Origin: Hygrocybe punicea
Taxonomy: Eukaryota; Basidiomycota; Agaricomycetes; Agaricales; Hygrophoraceae
Length of the DNA: 64,000 nucleotides
NCBI GenBank assembly: GCA_963556145.1
Contig: OY744465.1
Coordinates: 6,262,001-6,326,000, forward strand
Direction: 5' to 3'
Position 1 is the first letter of the stretch. Each line of letters begins with the position of its first letter. Below the pieces are notes generated by a model. That model saw only the letters and a program-made list of their open reading frames with translations. It was not told the origin of the DNA and did not search any database. A program made the translations under genes and the position numbers. This document shows, one piece after another, positions 1 through 12,163 of the stretch.

Positions 1-1350
1 GGTACTGTGTTTTGTACGCAGGCACAAACGATGCACAGGTATATTCAACCAAGTCAACACTGACCACACTTGACCCTCAACCGTCACATCCCACCGCTCG
101 CTCACCACCAACACCTTCCCTCGCTCAGTTTTTACAACTGTGAACTCGTTACCATCGCTCTGGCGCCGACGACAACTGTTGCCAACCTTCGATGCAGTAA
201 GACCATTGCTCACGGTCCTCGGCCCAGATAAAAGCGGCTGAAGTAAAAAATCTTTGTTACGTGTAAGCGATCATTTCCTGAATCCATCCACGGACTTACA
301 GCAGTTTTCAGGGAGGGATATCATCGCGGCCACCGACACCACACAATCCGTGGCTACTCGTTCCTGGACTGGATGAGTTTGACGGTCCATTTAGCGGACC
401 AGAAGGGTTTTAGTAACCCAGCCGACGAAATATTTATCTATGGGGCGAGGGAAGTCGAGAAGTGGAGTGAGCTAAAAAAACCTGGCCTACGACATCGATT
501 CCGGGAGGAATGTTTTGCGAAGGTCAGTCTCTCATGTTTCAATTATCATCATGCTAAACTTCGTTGTAGGTCAACCGCTAATTTTTTTCTTTACTGGCAT
601 TCATGTACACCGTAGATATTCCGGAACTCAAGCACTGGACGCGATAACGAATGGCAATTGATATTCCCGCTCAGAGATAAAATCATTGGGTCTCCGTTCA
701 AGACAAGTTCGTAACGGCGCAAAGTGCTCGCATCTCAGTACGAGCAATCAAGAAAGTAAACTATCTGGTAAGGAAATATAAGACACTCTGCAGAGCGAGT
801 AAAATGACAGCGACAAAGGAGTTGCCAGACATTGTGGAAATTGTCACTGACGACGGCGAATATGTTCTCTTCTGGTCAAACCACCTTGGCGTACCGCCTG
901 CTCTATCGTGGTGCTCTCTCTCTCCCAGACTCCAATCTCCTCCTGGACGGTCTCACCTTTTCAGCCCCAAGCGCTGGCCTCAATCTCCTCCAGAACCCAC
1001 TCGCCCTCGCCCTTGAGAGTATGCGCGGCCGACCTTGTCTGTCTTTTGTACGCGTCGAGAAGATGCAGGATCTCTGGATGGATTTCAGTGGGGACGTTCA
1101 CATGTAAGCCCGCCCTCGTTGTCTTCTTCCCCGTCATCTTCAAGTTGTGTGTTCTTCATCTTTGTAGTCCGAGTCGTCGTTGTGGTCGAAGTTACTTATT
1201 ACAACTTGAAGTACTTTATTTAGCTTTGGCCACGGACTGACGCTGTCTTCGATTTAGGTCAGGAACTTCAAGCCAGGACAGCGACACTTGCGGTTGTGCG
1301 GTGCAACCACGACCTTACCGCACAGCTAACAGAGCGGAAAGAACGGCTCA
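1..1350. other. No confident gene; host-like sequence with broken reading frames
   Basis: Short open stretches on the plus strand (for example 373-615 and 804-1016) do not join into a recognisable protein. The frame at 373 runs from a Met through about 55 residues and meets a plausible donor (GTCAGT near 530) and an acceptor ending TTGTAG near 570, but stops follow soon after. I recognise no domain. This could be a decayed gene or the tail of one that starts before the window. Confidence 0.4.
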
Positions 1351-2520
1351 GCTAGTTGATCCAATTTATCAACGATAATGCTGTGTTAACCAAGGTTCCG
1401 ATTATTTTGTTCGAATTCATTATGCTCTGCTGATCGTTTGGGCCGTAGATCTCGCCAAGGAGTAGGCAACCGACGCAGATGCAATGGGTCCCATGAGGCC
1501 CGTCGCAGATCCAAGCGGCTTTAGCGTTCTGAGGCCTGAAGCTTGCTGACCGCAACTCCATTATTTTTGAGTGGGTCATGTTGAAAAGTATCGGATTCTA
1601 TTTAATTATAGCCGTTAGTCTTTGCTTTCAAATAGTTGGGACTGGGTTTTTCTTCGCTTGCTAATAGAACGTAGGCCATGAAATATTTTCATCGGTGAAA
1701 GAGGGACTTGTTGGCGTTTCTGACTCATTTCTTTTTTGCGTGCGATTGGATTGGGCAGACCGAGTGCGGGGGCTTGTAGCGCACAACGCCATGTCAAATA
1801 TAATCAATGAAAGGTACTTTTACAAACAATAAATCCATTCAACGTCGCGCCACATCATACCGCGAAAAATCGACGGTGATTTCACCAAGAGTATCCACAC
1901 GAATGCGAACGCGGTGGTTGCCCTTGCAGCAGAATGAGCATCGGAATTGGCTATCATACAAAAAACTCACCCGATTCACGGCCTGGACGTAAGTCCCCGT
2001 TTGCCATGCAGCTCCGTAGCGGACTCGGACGGACTGTCCTCGCTGTCACGGTCGACGTCAGCACACGCGTATCAGAAGGCCTCGATCACATACCAGGAAA
2101 CGATTGTCGGCCACAGAACGTCGAGTGGCGGCCACAAGTCGAGCCGACCTTGTGGGCTAGGAGGCCGCTATTGAATAAATATATGAATATAACAAAAAGA
2201 CTCACTTTAGAATTCGATTTTGCCATTTGGTGGCGATGGAGGGCAGGTCTCGTGTTATGAGGTGGAAGTAGAGGATGAGGAGGGTGAACCAGCGGCAGCA
2301 GGCCTGGCGCACAGTGAGAAAGGCGACGCAGGTGACGCAGGGAATGTGGAGGGTCGTCCATGGCGATGCCATCGTCTCCGTCGTCATCGAAATACCGCTG
2401 CCCCAACCGTCAGCACCATCACATATGTCCCCCTGCTTTTTATTTCCTTATTTCACTTTTCTCTCTGCGTATATTACGCTATGTACAGTATCTAGAAGAA
2501 TAACTAGTTGATATATATAA
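1351..2520 (-). pseudogene. Possible remnant of a small membrane protein gene
   Basis: On the minus strand, 2387-2202 reads as a hydrophobic segment containing TLHIPCVTCVAFLTVRQ and FTLLILYFHLITRD, two likely membrane-associated stretches. A clean GTGAGT donor follows near 2204, then an AT-rich intron of about 40 bases ending in ATAG, then a short exon (about 2168-2085) reading WPTIVSWYVIEAF before a stop. I do not recognise the family. Flanking open stretches at 1352-1579 and 1615-1797 could be further exons, but nothing confirms this. Confidence 0.28.
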
Positions 2521-2678
2521 CACTTTAGAAGGCGGCGGGATAGTGAGAAAAGTCGAGCTGGAGGCGTTCCTGACAACAGGCGGCTGTCGGGACAGCGGCG
2601 GAAAGATTCGAAACAATGCCGCTATATATAATCATATATAATTATATATAATTCGGAAAGGAGGTTTTTCTTGATCGT

Positions 2679-3058
2679 ATATTGTATGGTCAAGGTTCTA
2701 CAAGACTGATAAAAAATGGTATTTCACAGGAATAATTAAATATTTATCAGAATGACTTATATTGTGTGGCTAAGCTTCTACAAGACTGTAAAAAATGGTA
2801 TTTAACAGGAATAATTAAATGTTCATCAGAATGGCTTATATTGTATGGCCAAGCTTCTATAAGACCGTGAAAAAATGGTATTTCACAGGAATAATTAAAT
2901 GCCCATCACAATGGCTTATATTATATGGCCGAGCCTCTATAAGACTTTGAAAAAATGGTATTTAACAGGAATAATTAAATGCTCATCAGAATGGCTTATA
3001 TTGCATGGCCAAGCTTCTATAAGACTGTGAAAAAATGGGATTGCAGCGGAATAATTAC
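2679..3058. repeat. Minisatellite, 80-bp unit, about five copies
   Basis: The phrase AAGCTTCTAYAAGACTGT recurs at about 2691, 2771, 2850, 2930 and 3010, a spacing of 79-80 bases. Each unit also holds AATGGTATTTMACAGGAATA and GAATGGCTTATATTG. The last unit decays after about 3050. The array is AT-rich and has no credible reading frame. It lies between two host remnants and has no visible terminal repeats of its own. Confidence 0.9.
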
Positions 3059-4274
3059 GTGTATATTGTAGCCCCTTATATACAGCAATCAATTTCCACA
3101 AATCTGAGTGCAAGTGATCAACCATCGCAATAATTATATTGTACTTGAATGCATTTATTTGCCTAGATAAGACATTGCAAACGGCTGCAAGTCTGCTTAT
3201 CAATTCTCAACTCCGCCTGGATATACCGGCGCCTCCCCGATTTCCCGATGCACAGTGGTCTCCACCATCGTTAATGCTTTGCAGAACAAAAGGCTGGACT
3301 AGTCAAGTTTCCGGGCCATCGCGATCGGTCAAAGCCGGACAACATTTTTTGCTGGCCTCTCACGTCCAACGCTGCCGGAATCTCGGAAGATATTGAGTCC
3401 AAGGATGAAATTATATCGCCTCAGCGAGAAACATTTATTTAATAATGATGATGGTTCAAACATTCAAGCTTCAAGCTTTAGCCGGGACTTTGTCGGGAAG
3501 AATCGGGAAGCTTGCCTGGCGCACAACTCAAGTAAAACAGTAAAACGATCTCCGAAATCAATATACAAACGTGAATGCACAGCAGTTGAAGATAAAAGGT
3601 TGTTTTTTATTTTTTTCTGCTGATTTTCTTCTTCTCGTGTTGCGGAACCCGTCTGACGAAGAGTTTGTTTCAGAGTATGAAGTCGAGTCACCGATAAGAT
3701 CTGAGTCGATAGGGAGCATTGTAACGATAACGTGAATGAATCCGACACCGTAGGCCACCTAAGGCGTGAAGGAGTAGCCATAGGAGCGAGCCCAGAGGAG
3801 CGAAAACACCTCTCTCTATTATGAGTCTCATACCCCATCCCATTCAACACCTCCCCCCGAGAGAGAATCAGTAGCTCGGCCAGCAGTGTGCACCCATGCG
3901 CGAAGAACCGTGTGCTTGCATCCAGACCATGTTGGGTAAACTGGCAGAGACCCACCGTCCATTAATTAGGGCACATTCGGAATGTAGTATATCATGAAGA
4001 ACAGAAGCGAAGCATTCTGAGAATAATCGAAAGGGCTCGGACACAGCATCATGGATATGCTCCTATCGTAGCTCCAGGATCGGAAGTCTCCCCGGTTGGA
4101 AAAGCCTTGAACCGACCCGACAGGTGTGGGTGCCTAACATGAGTCTCAAGCTTGACGGAGAGAAAAAGTTGCAATCTTACCGTTATTCCGGAAAGAGTGA
4201 ACGTCTGAGAGATCACGGACGTCGGTCAGGCACCCGCCAGTCAGTTGAAATTTGACGATCGCGAGAAGACACAC
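3059..4274. other. Intergenic, nothing recognised
   Basis: No supported gene. The longest open stretch (3955-3464, minus, 163 codons) has no hydrophobic core, no recognisable motif and an oligo-Lys/Asn run. It looks like a chance frame. Part of this stretch lies downstream of the minus-strand DUF6534-like gene that ends at 4275. Confidence 0.4.
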
Positions 4275-5582
4275 TCACGAATTGATTTCATAACGGCATA
4301 TGTCATCAGTTGCTTCTCCGCTGTGAGCACTGCCTGACCTACCGCTGTACGTACTTCTACTATTTATATTGTAAAGCATGGTAAGAGCGTAGATCCGGCC
4401 AAGACAAAATCCAGGCATCATCACCGCTGCAGAATTCGGTTTCAAAATGACTCGAGTAAGATATTACGAGTTAAACATTACCATTGCTCTCGTTATCCAG
4501 AAGGAACAAGACCATAGCCACAACCACGACAATCGACGTCACTAACCCACTACGGAGTGTGGCGGCCATGAGCTTATGAATGAGACTAAATAAAAAATGC
4601 GAGTAACGGGGTATCACATTGTGATGAAGGCGAGATGTTGGCCGTAGTAAGAACACACCTCTGAGTACTCTTGAACGGCGTCTTGACTCGGCTTAATTGC
4701 CAGATGAGTGCAAGAGCGATGGTGATATCTGTAACTGCACTCATACTGAACCAGAGTCTAACAACTTTCAACAAACCGTTAAAGGTAACAGAATCAAACA
4801 CATACGCAGTGGGGACCACTATCCTGTTCCGTTGTGTGTATATATAATTTGGTTGTACACCTGGACAGCCTCTATAGAACTCCCCAGCTATACAATCAAG
4901 ATGAGTGTGCAAGACGAACAAAGCATAGGGTTAACGCACTTCAGCGAGCACGAAGAGGACAAATATCATTGTGACGTATTTATTTTTGCTCCTAGCCGTC
5001 ATATGGTCCATTGAGTCAAGGACCTTGAGCTGAAAACAACATGACTTACATCATATAGTAACGATAAATCAAGAACATTTGCACAATCGTCTCAGAATGC
5101 AAATTGTGATGAGCGAGAGGGCGGACGGCCAAAATGGATGCTCACGAAAGTGAAGCTCTCCTGTGGCAGCCCAACAACATCAGTAACTTTGTCGAAGATA
5201 AGAATATAAGACAAGGATCGTCACCAAAATGGGTGATGGAATACTGCATGAAACAGCGGGGGCCGGTCAGAATTAGAAAGGAAAAAATGTTGTGTTACAG
5301 ATAAAGTAGACGCAGGCATAATTGGCAACGGTAGAGATGGTGTCCACAAAGAGTGTGAAATAAACCACGGCTCTGAGCCAGCGAGAGTCCCGATTACATT
5401 TAGCTGCTAGATAATACTGAACGACTGCAATAACTTCCAAGGTGAACAGGATGTAATTGAGCCAGGTGCCGATAAGAAGGGTGCTAATAAGAGTGATAAG
5501 AGTTTGTGACTATGACGAAAAGTAAAGTAAAAATATAAACGAACCCAAGCACACTGTCAACGCCTGGGCCTGGGTCTACCAT
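4275..5582 (-). pseudogene. DUF6534-like seven-helix membrane protein, frame broken
   Basis: Read from a Met at 5582 (MVDPGPGVDS), the exons give the order usual for basidiomycete DUF6534 proteins: a first helix (LISTLLIGTWLNYILFTLEV) with a following Tyr-Tyr, a second helix with VVYFTLFVDTISTV, an ITHFG motif, a segment ending in ETIVQMFLIYRYYM, then NKYVTMIFVLFVLAEV, then SMSAVTDITIALALIW followed by KTPFKSTQ, LIHKLM and VTSIVVVVAMVLFLL, and a last exon with YALTMLYNINSR, stop at 4275. Introns are about 50-60 bases with GT and AG ends (one ends at 4965, another near 4430). Between the ICI and ETIVQMF segments, near 5090-5100, the frame shifts by one base with no intron to explain it, and one junction near 5299/5243 is also out of phase. 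The gene therefore looks damaged, unless the assembly is wrong there. The role of these fungal heptahelical proteins is unknown; receptor-like function is only a guess. Confidence 0.62.
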
Positions 5583-6640
5583 TGATATCTGTAGCAACGG
5601 TGCTGCAAACGCGAATTGGTGTCTTTAAAGCATTAACAGGAACACTCCCACGTCAAACTTGAAGACAGGCACAAAGCCACCGGTAATACCTCCCTGGAGA
5701 TGAGTCCTTTGCCGGGAATGTCGTTAACCTTATTCCCTCACATCTCCTGGCGTTCGCACATATTTGATCCGCAGTACCACAGTCCCGCAGTAGTATCCTG
5801 ATCTTCCCCAGTCGTGCTGATCAACGTGTTGACATGTTGTGATGGTCTAGTCAGCCTAGAGTGAAGCAACCATTCGTTTCTCAGCATCCTTCCCCGCCTG
5901 GCTCCTAGCGCCCCTGCACATTTCAAGGTCTATCAAAAAAATGTTGCCATTTCTCACAAAAATGCCGACGAGCAATGTCACCCTGCAACTGTCCAGAAGC
6001 ATGCATACCAGAGCGGACTTCATCGGCTGGCGTAGTTTGCTGGAGATTGCCTGGTTTTCCGGTATCCGAGTCGAATCGCCAGCTGATTCTAAAACAATGA
6101 TGTTTAAGATTTCCCAGATGTTATAGAACCCGTAGAACTTGGGAATGACTTGGCCTTGAAGGATGCATATGCGCGAACTTCAGATAGGAGCTGGGAACTG
6201 CTTTCGGGGCTGTGCGCATCACAAACGGCAGACAACGGGGGCTTTCCCAGAGATTCTTGACACAAATTTGTGAACACGATACAACGAAGTGCTGATCGCC
6301 CACCCGGACTCAGCTGGAAATCGCAGAGGCGGAAATCGAGAATCGAGATCCTGGCATGGACTTATCGTAGCTTCCAGCAGTCGTGAGGGCGTTCCATTGT
6401 GCTTTCCGGGAGGTACACACAGAGGTGAAAAAGCGATTCCGAGGAGGACAAAAGGTTGCAAGAGGCATAGAACCCATAAGACTAAAACCATTCCAACAAA
6501 AACCTTCAACATTGACGGCGACTGCGTAGGACCTCCTAAACCAAATGGGCGGTACTTGTCATTGTTAAAAGTCATATAACCGTAGCTGTTCGAGGGCTTC
6601 AATCGATGGTCTCTCGTTGGCATTATGATGCGGGCTCAAA
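5583..6640. other. No confident gene; one hydrophobic minus-strand stretch
   Basis: A minus-strand open stretch at 6623-6219 contains one hydrophobic segment (MLKVFVGMVLVLWVLCLLQP) but no family I recognise and no clear splice structure. 5583-5750 is the upstream region of the DUF6534-like gene; I see no certain TATA box. The rest holds scattered short frames. Confidence 0.35.
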
Positions 6641-6965
6641 AAGAAAGCGAAGAAGTCCCTAAGGTCGGCGAGCCATAGAAGAAGTTGTCGTTACTGTTAT
6701 CCTCCGTATCAAGATGATGCCCACCATCTCAATGTTGCCTTAGTCCGAGGCTGAATGGACGAAATAACGTGAATGAGGAAGGCTGAGACTCGGATAGTCG
6801 AACGACGTTGGACGCGATTGCCACGCTGACATTAGGGAGGGTTGGGAGAACATATCACGACAGAGTGGTGTAAGCAGCTACGTATATTTTTGGTCCTACG
6901 GACAGAACAAGCCAGGCGACACCCGTAAATTCTTGTGGAGGTACATGATAAGGAAATTGAGGCAA
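6640..6965. repeat. Downstream part of a duplicated locus (matches 51,960-52,308)
   Basis: Long stretches match the region just after the intact copy near 52 kb, including CTGACATTAGGGAGG, ATATATTTTTGGTCCTACGG and GTGAATGAGGAAGGCT. Similarity is high but broken by small indels. The duplicated block continues across the membrane protein gene and its neighbour to about 9200, and on the other side from about 51,960 to 54,800. Confidence 0.8.
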
Positions 6966-8304
6966 CTAGATGTGTGGTATGAAACGGGTCCAGTCCGCAG
7001 TGCGATAGGCTCCAAGGGGGAGAGACCTCAAAGCCATAAAAGGGAGTACGAGCAAGGTGAGGCGGGCAAAAAAGTACAGAGGAATAGCCAGGATGAAACC
7101 GACTAAACTGAAGAAGTTGTTCGTCTTAGCGTAGATCCAGAACGACAACGCCATAAAAAGTGGCACGACGGTCACCGAAATGGCAGAGATTCGCCAAAGA
7201 AGTTGTTCGGTGTGCGTTGGAAAGTAAAACGCCCAAGCAAAACAGTGAATTCCACCGAAAACTATTCCAACAACCGCAGCCACGAGGTTATCCCTGGGAT
7301 CAAATTTCTGCTCTGGACTGAATGTTCCAACTCGTCTTTTGTTCGGTTCGAAGCTGTCTCCAAAGAGAATAGGAAGAAATACGAAGAATGGAAAGAGAAC
7401 GACAGTCTTCAATACCCCAAGGTCATCCACAGATGTTGCTATTGGTCGATAAGCCTCTTTCAGGAAGTCGGCCACCTTGCTTGAACGTATTCCACAGCGA
7501 AGGGAAACATCCCTCCACTTTCGCATCTTTTGCTCGCTTTCCCCTTCTGTCCTCTCCCTCGTCCTGTTCATTGTCCTTTCCCTCGTCTGCCCACACTCGT
7601 ACAGGGCAAGTCACGTTGAGAGGCTTGTCCCACCAGACGACGTACGTTGCAAGGTTAAGCACAGCGAATGCACCTGTGGCAACCTCCAACTCTGTCACAG
7701 GAAGGCCTTCAATTGCCCGCGCGATACACTGGAGAATGAACCACCCCGTTTGGAGTAATGCGAATGATTTCGATAGTACGTCCCCTTTACTTCTGTCCTG
7801 GATCTCTTCCTCCAATAGACTCGTTTTGTACTTCTCAGGTAGACGTTGGAGATTGTCGATTGTGATTGTGTGGATTGGTTCGCCATTTTCATCGCACTGC
7901 ATGTAACCGCCCATTACAGCAAAGAACCCGTGTGTCGTGGTCCATCCATACTCTAAAACATATCACCATCAATCTCGCACACTTCCAGAACATGTATGGC
8001 TCTCACTTTGGTTATCCTTGGCAATCTTGCATGCTGCGATCAACTGTCGTGTCGCCCATCCCACAATTAATTCAGGTACCAGCAATGCCAGCAACATCAT
8101 CCACACACGACGTGCGGCTCTCCTGCCCCAACTATCTTCTGGCGCCGGGATATTCGGATGGATCGCGAGCCAGATACAGGCGAATAATGTCACAAGACAG
8201 CTCCAAATGATATTCCAGATGGTTCGGCATTTATCCAAATCGTGGCAAGAGGATGGCGCGAGGTTTATGATTGAAGAAGTGTTGGCTAGCGTCTCAAAGA
8301 CCAT
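6966..8304 (-). pseudogene. Polytopic fungal membrane protein, frameshifted copy A
   Basis: Two exons: 8304-8007 and 7952-6966, joined by a 54-base intron (GTGAGA...TTTTAG). The product is the conserved agaricomycete type that begins with Cys residues and CRTIWNIIWSC, has HPNIPAPEDSW, then GFFAVMGGYMQCDENG, EEIQDRSKGDVLSKSFALL, CIARAIEGLPVTELEV and WWDKPLNV, and ends in several helices and RTADWTRFIPHI. Several membrane spans are evident (WMMLLALLVPELIVGWATRQ among them). Function is unknown. Against copy B (52,309-53,672), this copy lacks two bases at about 7473-7477: GGCCACCTTGC here, GGCCAGTCCTCGC there. The deletion throws the last 200 codons out of frame. Both halves remain open, so the damage is recent or an assembly error. 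Confidence 0.78.
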
Positions 8305-8339
8305 AGTGGACTATCAAGCTCTCTCTGCCCTGAACCTCG

Positions 8340-9200
8340 AGGCATCAACGCCACCATCTCAAAGTTGACGCCGAAGAACCATTTTAGGAGACACCACATA
8401 TGGTAGCAACGGACTACCAGACTAATTCTTGAGAAATGCAACGGGATGAATCCTTTCCGCCCATCCTACCAAAGTATTTCTTCTCGGCGTCGTTCCCTTG
8501 CTTCCCTCTTCTGAACACCCACCGCCCTTGTGAACTTCCTGCACGACGGAGACACGATAAAAGACAGAATGAACGCAAGACCCAGTGACGAGGCCAGAAA
8601 ATGCGTGAGTGGACACGATGTCTGACAACTGAGTGAAGGGGAAAAGAACTCACCTCCATCATGAGTTCATTGTTCGTTGGCGCAATCTCGGTTGGTCACG
8701 AAGCCAAACAAGACCCACTACAGCACGCAATACCTTTGCGTCTTGACAAGCTGTTGCGACGTCATGAGATCGCTCGTGAACCTATGGCACCAAATTGCCC
8801 TCCTTGGTCCTGGTGAAAATACAAGAAAGTTGATCTTTGCGAAGCATGCGAGAACGTCCGTAGTCATCGCGTACACATTTTTTCATCAGAGTCATATCGC
8901 AATCGCAAGTGGCATTGAGCATCCTCTGGGATGATTGGTGTCGGTGTCGGGAAGGATGCGATGCTAGATTCAATTGGTGCGCAGTTCCGGTACAAACGCT
9001 GTCACGATCCATATCCAGTCAACGCCAGACTCAGCTCACCAAATACACATACCTTCTGGTAAAGCGTTTTCCTAAAACCCTGCCTGTTCATCCGCACCGG
9101 CAACCATTCCATCAAACTGCTGCATTCACAAGTCAGCATAAAGCCCACATAGGCAGTGGCATCATCATAATCACGTACTTTTTCTCGTTCTCCAGCGACA
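8340..9200 (-). pseudogene. Remnant of the neighbour gene, copy A
   Basis: This stretch lines up with 53,690-54,800. Shared marks are the exon reading MEWLPVRMNRQ (near 9100), a following intron, an exon reading TAFVPELRTN (near 8990), and KINFLVFSPGP (near 8830) against NVNFLAFPPGP in copy B. Here the frames are interrupted by several stops, and the membrane-helix exon has a deletion near 8390. I do not recognise the family. Confidence 0.5.
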
Positions 9201-9620
9201 CTTCTCATCGCTCGGCACAACAAGCCTCCACACGATCATTTTTATCGCATCCGTCAAGCGGTACCGCTGCGGGGGCGGATGTTGCTCCATCGCAGTATTA
9301 CTCCCCGCCGCAATGCTCAGTGAGGATGGGCCTTTCTGTGTGGACAGTTCATTTGATGATCGTCGTCAGGCATAAGTTGTCAGCTGGAGTGTCAAATGAG
9401 ATATCTACAACGCGTATGAAAGGAGGGGAAAGGGAAGGGATTAATGGATATACTGAACTTGTTATATATAAGAAGAGGGTGGGCGTGAGGTTGAAAAAAA
9501 AAGCTTACCGTACTCACTTGATGACAGGTGGTTACGAGCCTACATAGTGGGATGATCTGCAGGTGCAGTAGAAATGGAAATTCAGTAAAAACGGAAATTC
9601 GAACAAAGGCAACTTCACGA

Positions 9621-12163
9621 ATGTCCTCCGTGCCTACGGAGCTTTGGTGCCTTGTCGACGGCGATTCTGCTAAGCCCTTTACAATCGCTCTACCTGGCAA
9701 CATCAACACGCTGGGTGTGAAGACACTCATCAAGAGAGAGAAGCCGAAAGCCTTTGACACTGTGGATGCCAGTGATCTCACCCTTTGGAAGGTGAGGACG
9801 GACGTCCCAGTCCCCCAATTCCAACTCACTGTTTCTCCCCAGCTCAATGTCAACGAACCCGTGGATCCTGATCGCAGCCTTCTCGACCGGATACGGAAGC
9901 GGGGCAATGAACTGTCCAAGTTCGCAACCGAGATGAGTTCTGGGGAGAAGGTTTCGCTACATTTTGCGAAACCTCTTGTGGACCACTTGCACATCTTAGT
10001 AGAGGTTCCGCAAACCGGTGAGTCATGATGACGAGCCCATCTCATGACTGCGCCAGATGCCCAGGGTCGCTTTTTCGCGTCTGGGTAGTGCTGACAATTG
10101 ATTTCACCATGGATTGTGTTTTGCTCACGTTTCCTTCGCCATCGCTTGCAGATCAACATCTTTCCAAGCGACAGCATTTCGCCAGTCCTGAGGACGATCG
10201 TGCTGCCAAGAAATCACGGACTGGTCAGTGCCTGCATGTTATGGTCTTGCCTATGCACAGTGCTGATGAAAACCTGTTTGTTCAAACCCCTTCCTGACAT
10301 GTTTCTGCCGCCTAATTTCACACTGCACCCCTCTGCCTATCTTACTACAATAATTTCACATCAGGGATCTCAGAGAAGAAGTGGACGGTCAACGGTTCCA
10401 TTTATCCTGGAAATCAATATTATTACGCGGATCCAGCTGGTCAAGAAGCAACAATATCGTGTCTGGATCGTTTGGAGTCTGGTACCTACGTGATTCTCAT
10501 GGGAGCCCGAGCATCTGGCAAGACAACACGTTTACACCGACTTCGGACGATGTCAGAGGAGCAAGGGTATTTGTGCTTTTAGTACGTACCTCAGCATTTT
10601 CAAGTTCGAGCATAACTCTTGACATCAATAAGCGTGACATTTGAACATGTGGTGTACAATCGAACTGATGTCGATTTCTGGAATTCGTTCTGCGATTGCC
10701 TTGCTTTAAACCTTCCGGACGACAACTTGCCTGCTATGAAGTCTGCTAACGATTTTCTGAAGGCCTTCCACGCGTCGCGTTGGAGCGGGCGCAAAATCAT
10801 TCTGTTTTTAGACGAATTTAGTGACTTACTGCAAGCAGTGGACGACATTCATCCCGATTTTCTTCGGACTTTACGAGGCATCAAGAACTCACCCGGACAA
10901 TATGCGATTCACAGTGTCATCGCCTGCGGAACTTTCAACCTCTTTAACCCGACCGAACAAAAACCGTACCCCCCTTTCAATGTTGCAGACTACATACAAA
11001 ACCCGCTCCTTACGAAGCAGCAGACAGTGCAACTCTTTAATGAGTTTGCCCAAGATCGTCGGATTACGATACAACCAGCTGTTATCGATGATATCTGGAA
11101 TAACTCGAATGGGTATGTTTAAGAGCGATCGCTATGACCTTTCTCTGACCCCTGTTTGGACAGCCATCCAGCTATGGTCTGCCTGTGTGGACGGGCCATT
11201 TCGGAAGAAGCCCACCATATCAAGGACATCAGGACGAATACTATTTCCATTGAAGGCTGGCACGACTTTGCCACATCACATCTGCACGACAGGGCTTATG
11301 GATATGTCACGTTTAAATCCATGATTAAATCTCTCCTTAACAACCCGCCTGCTGTAGACCTTTTCCGGTCTCTCTTTTCCGGATTCTCTGGCATGGTTGC
11401 TCTCGGGGATACTGAGCAGCAAGAGTTAGCCGATTTCTTAACAGCGGAAGGGGTACTCTTACGGCCAAACGTGAGCAGCTTCGAGTACAGAATTGCAGCT
11501 CCTCTAGTCGACGGACTTGTTCGAAGATATGTCATCCCCGAGAAATACCCCGGCGCTCCCACAATTCCCCCTTGTAGGCGGGATGGGCAACTCAGCGTTT
11601 TGGACGTTTTGACAGAATCTGTCAAATGTTTCGACAAAGATCACCTCCGCCTTGCTGCGAATCGGTCGTTCAAGCAGCCCGAGGTGAGAGTTGGCGGTCA
11701 ACGCACCACACGTGTACCTCGAGAGAGCGTATATGATACGGAGCTCATGAGGGTCCTGACGAACTGGTTAACGAAACAGGAAGCGTATACTGTCACTGGT
11801 CAGTGGCATCGTAGAACTGCCGAGGATCAAAACAAGTATTGCCATATTGTAGTCAAGAAGCCAGGGACACCGACGGTCGTCCTAGAGCTGTTGGCAACGG
11901 GAACGGCAAGCGAGGTTGAAGCGCATATCACGAAGACCCCCCATTATAAACACCTTCTTCGCGCAGACGAGGCTTGGGTCGTTCATTTCACGTGCGAAGA
12001 TGAATATCTCGACCGTGCCATCTGGCAATCTAACGAACTAATGAACGCCAACATCAATGTTGTCCATTTCCAGCATTCTCTGGATTTTTCCAGCGTGCTT
12101 ATGGCTGCTCAATGGAAAAATACAAATGGTGAAGTTCAGGATGTTCAAGTACTGTATTGCTGA
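9621..12163 (+). CDS. Crinkler-type (CRN) protein: ubiquitin-like header, P-loop NTPase, nuclease-like C-terminus
   Basis: Five exons read cleanly: 9621-10017, 10152-10223, 10365-10581, 10633-11112, 11164-12163. Each intron is 50-141 bases with GT and AG, phases agree at every junction, and the sum is 2166 bases: 721 residues plus stop. Residues 1-132 match the CRN header (ELWCLVDGDS; LTLWKV near residue 55). Residues 133-157 form the basic linker (HLSKRQ, DDRAAKKSR). A Walker A motif, GARASGKTT, lies at about 203-211 and a Walker B-like IILFLDEF at about 284-291. Near the C-terminus, VVLELLATG at about 627-635 fits the REase-like nuclease core of this class. In the published scheme for CRN proteins (Zhang, Burroughs, Aravind and colleagues), the header is followed by a STAND/AAA-type NTPase and a nuclease toxin. 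Fungal roles are proposed in conflict or regulation, not proven. It is the only long multi-exon gene besides copy B that I find unbroken. The first Met was chosen because the header begins there; an upstream Met at 9528 in the same frame adds an unrelated stretch. Confidence 0.88.

Noticed and set aside
2679..3058. CRISPR-like array
   Set aside because: The 80-bp units are contiguous and similar throughout, with no unique spacers; the context is fungal.
9392..10177. 261-codon minus-strand frame
   Set aside because: It is antisense to the first exon and intron of the Crinkler-type gene, whose header motifs and splice phases are clear on the plus strand.
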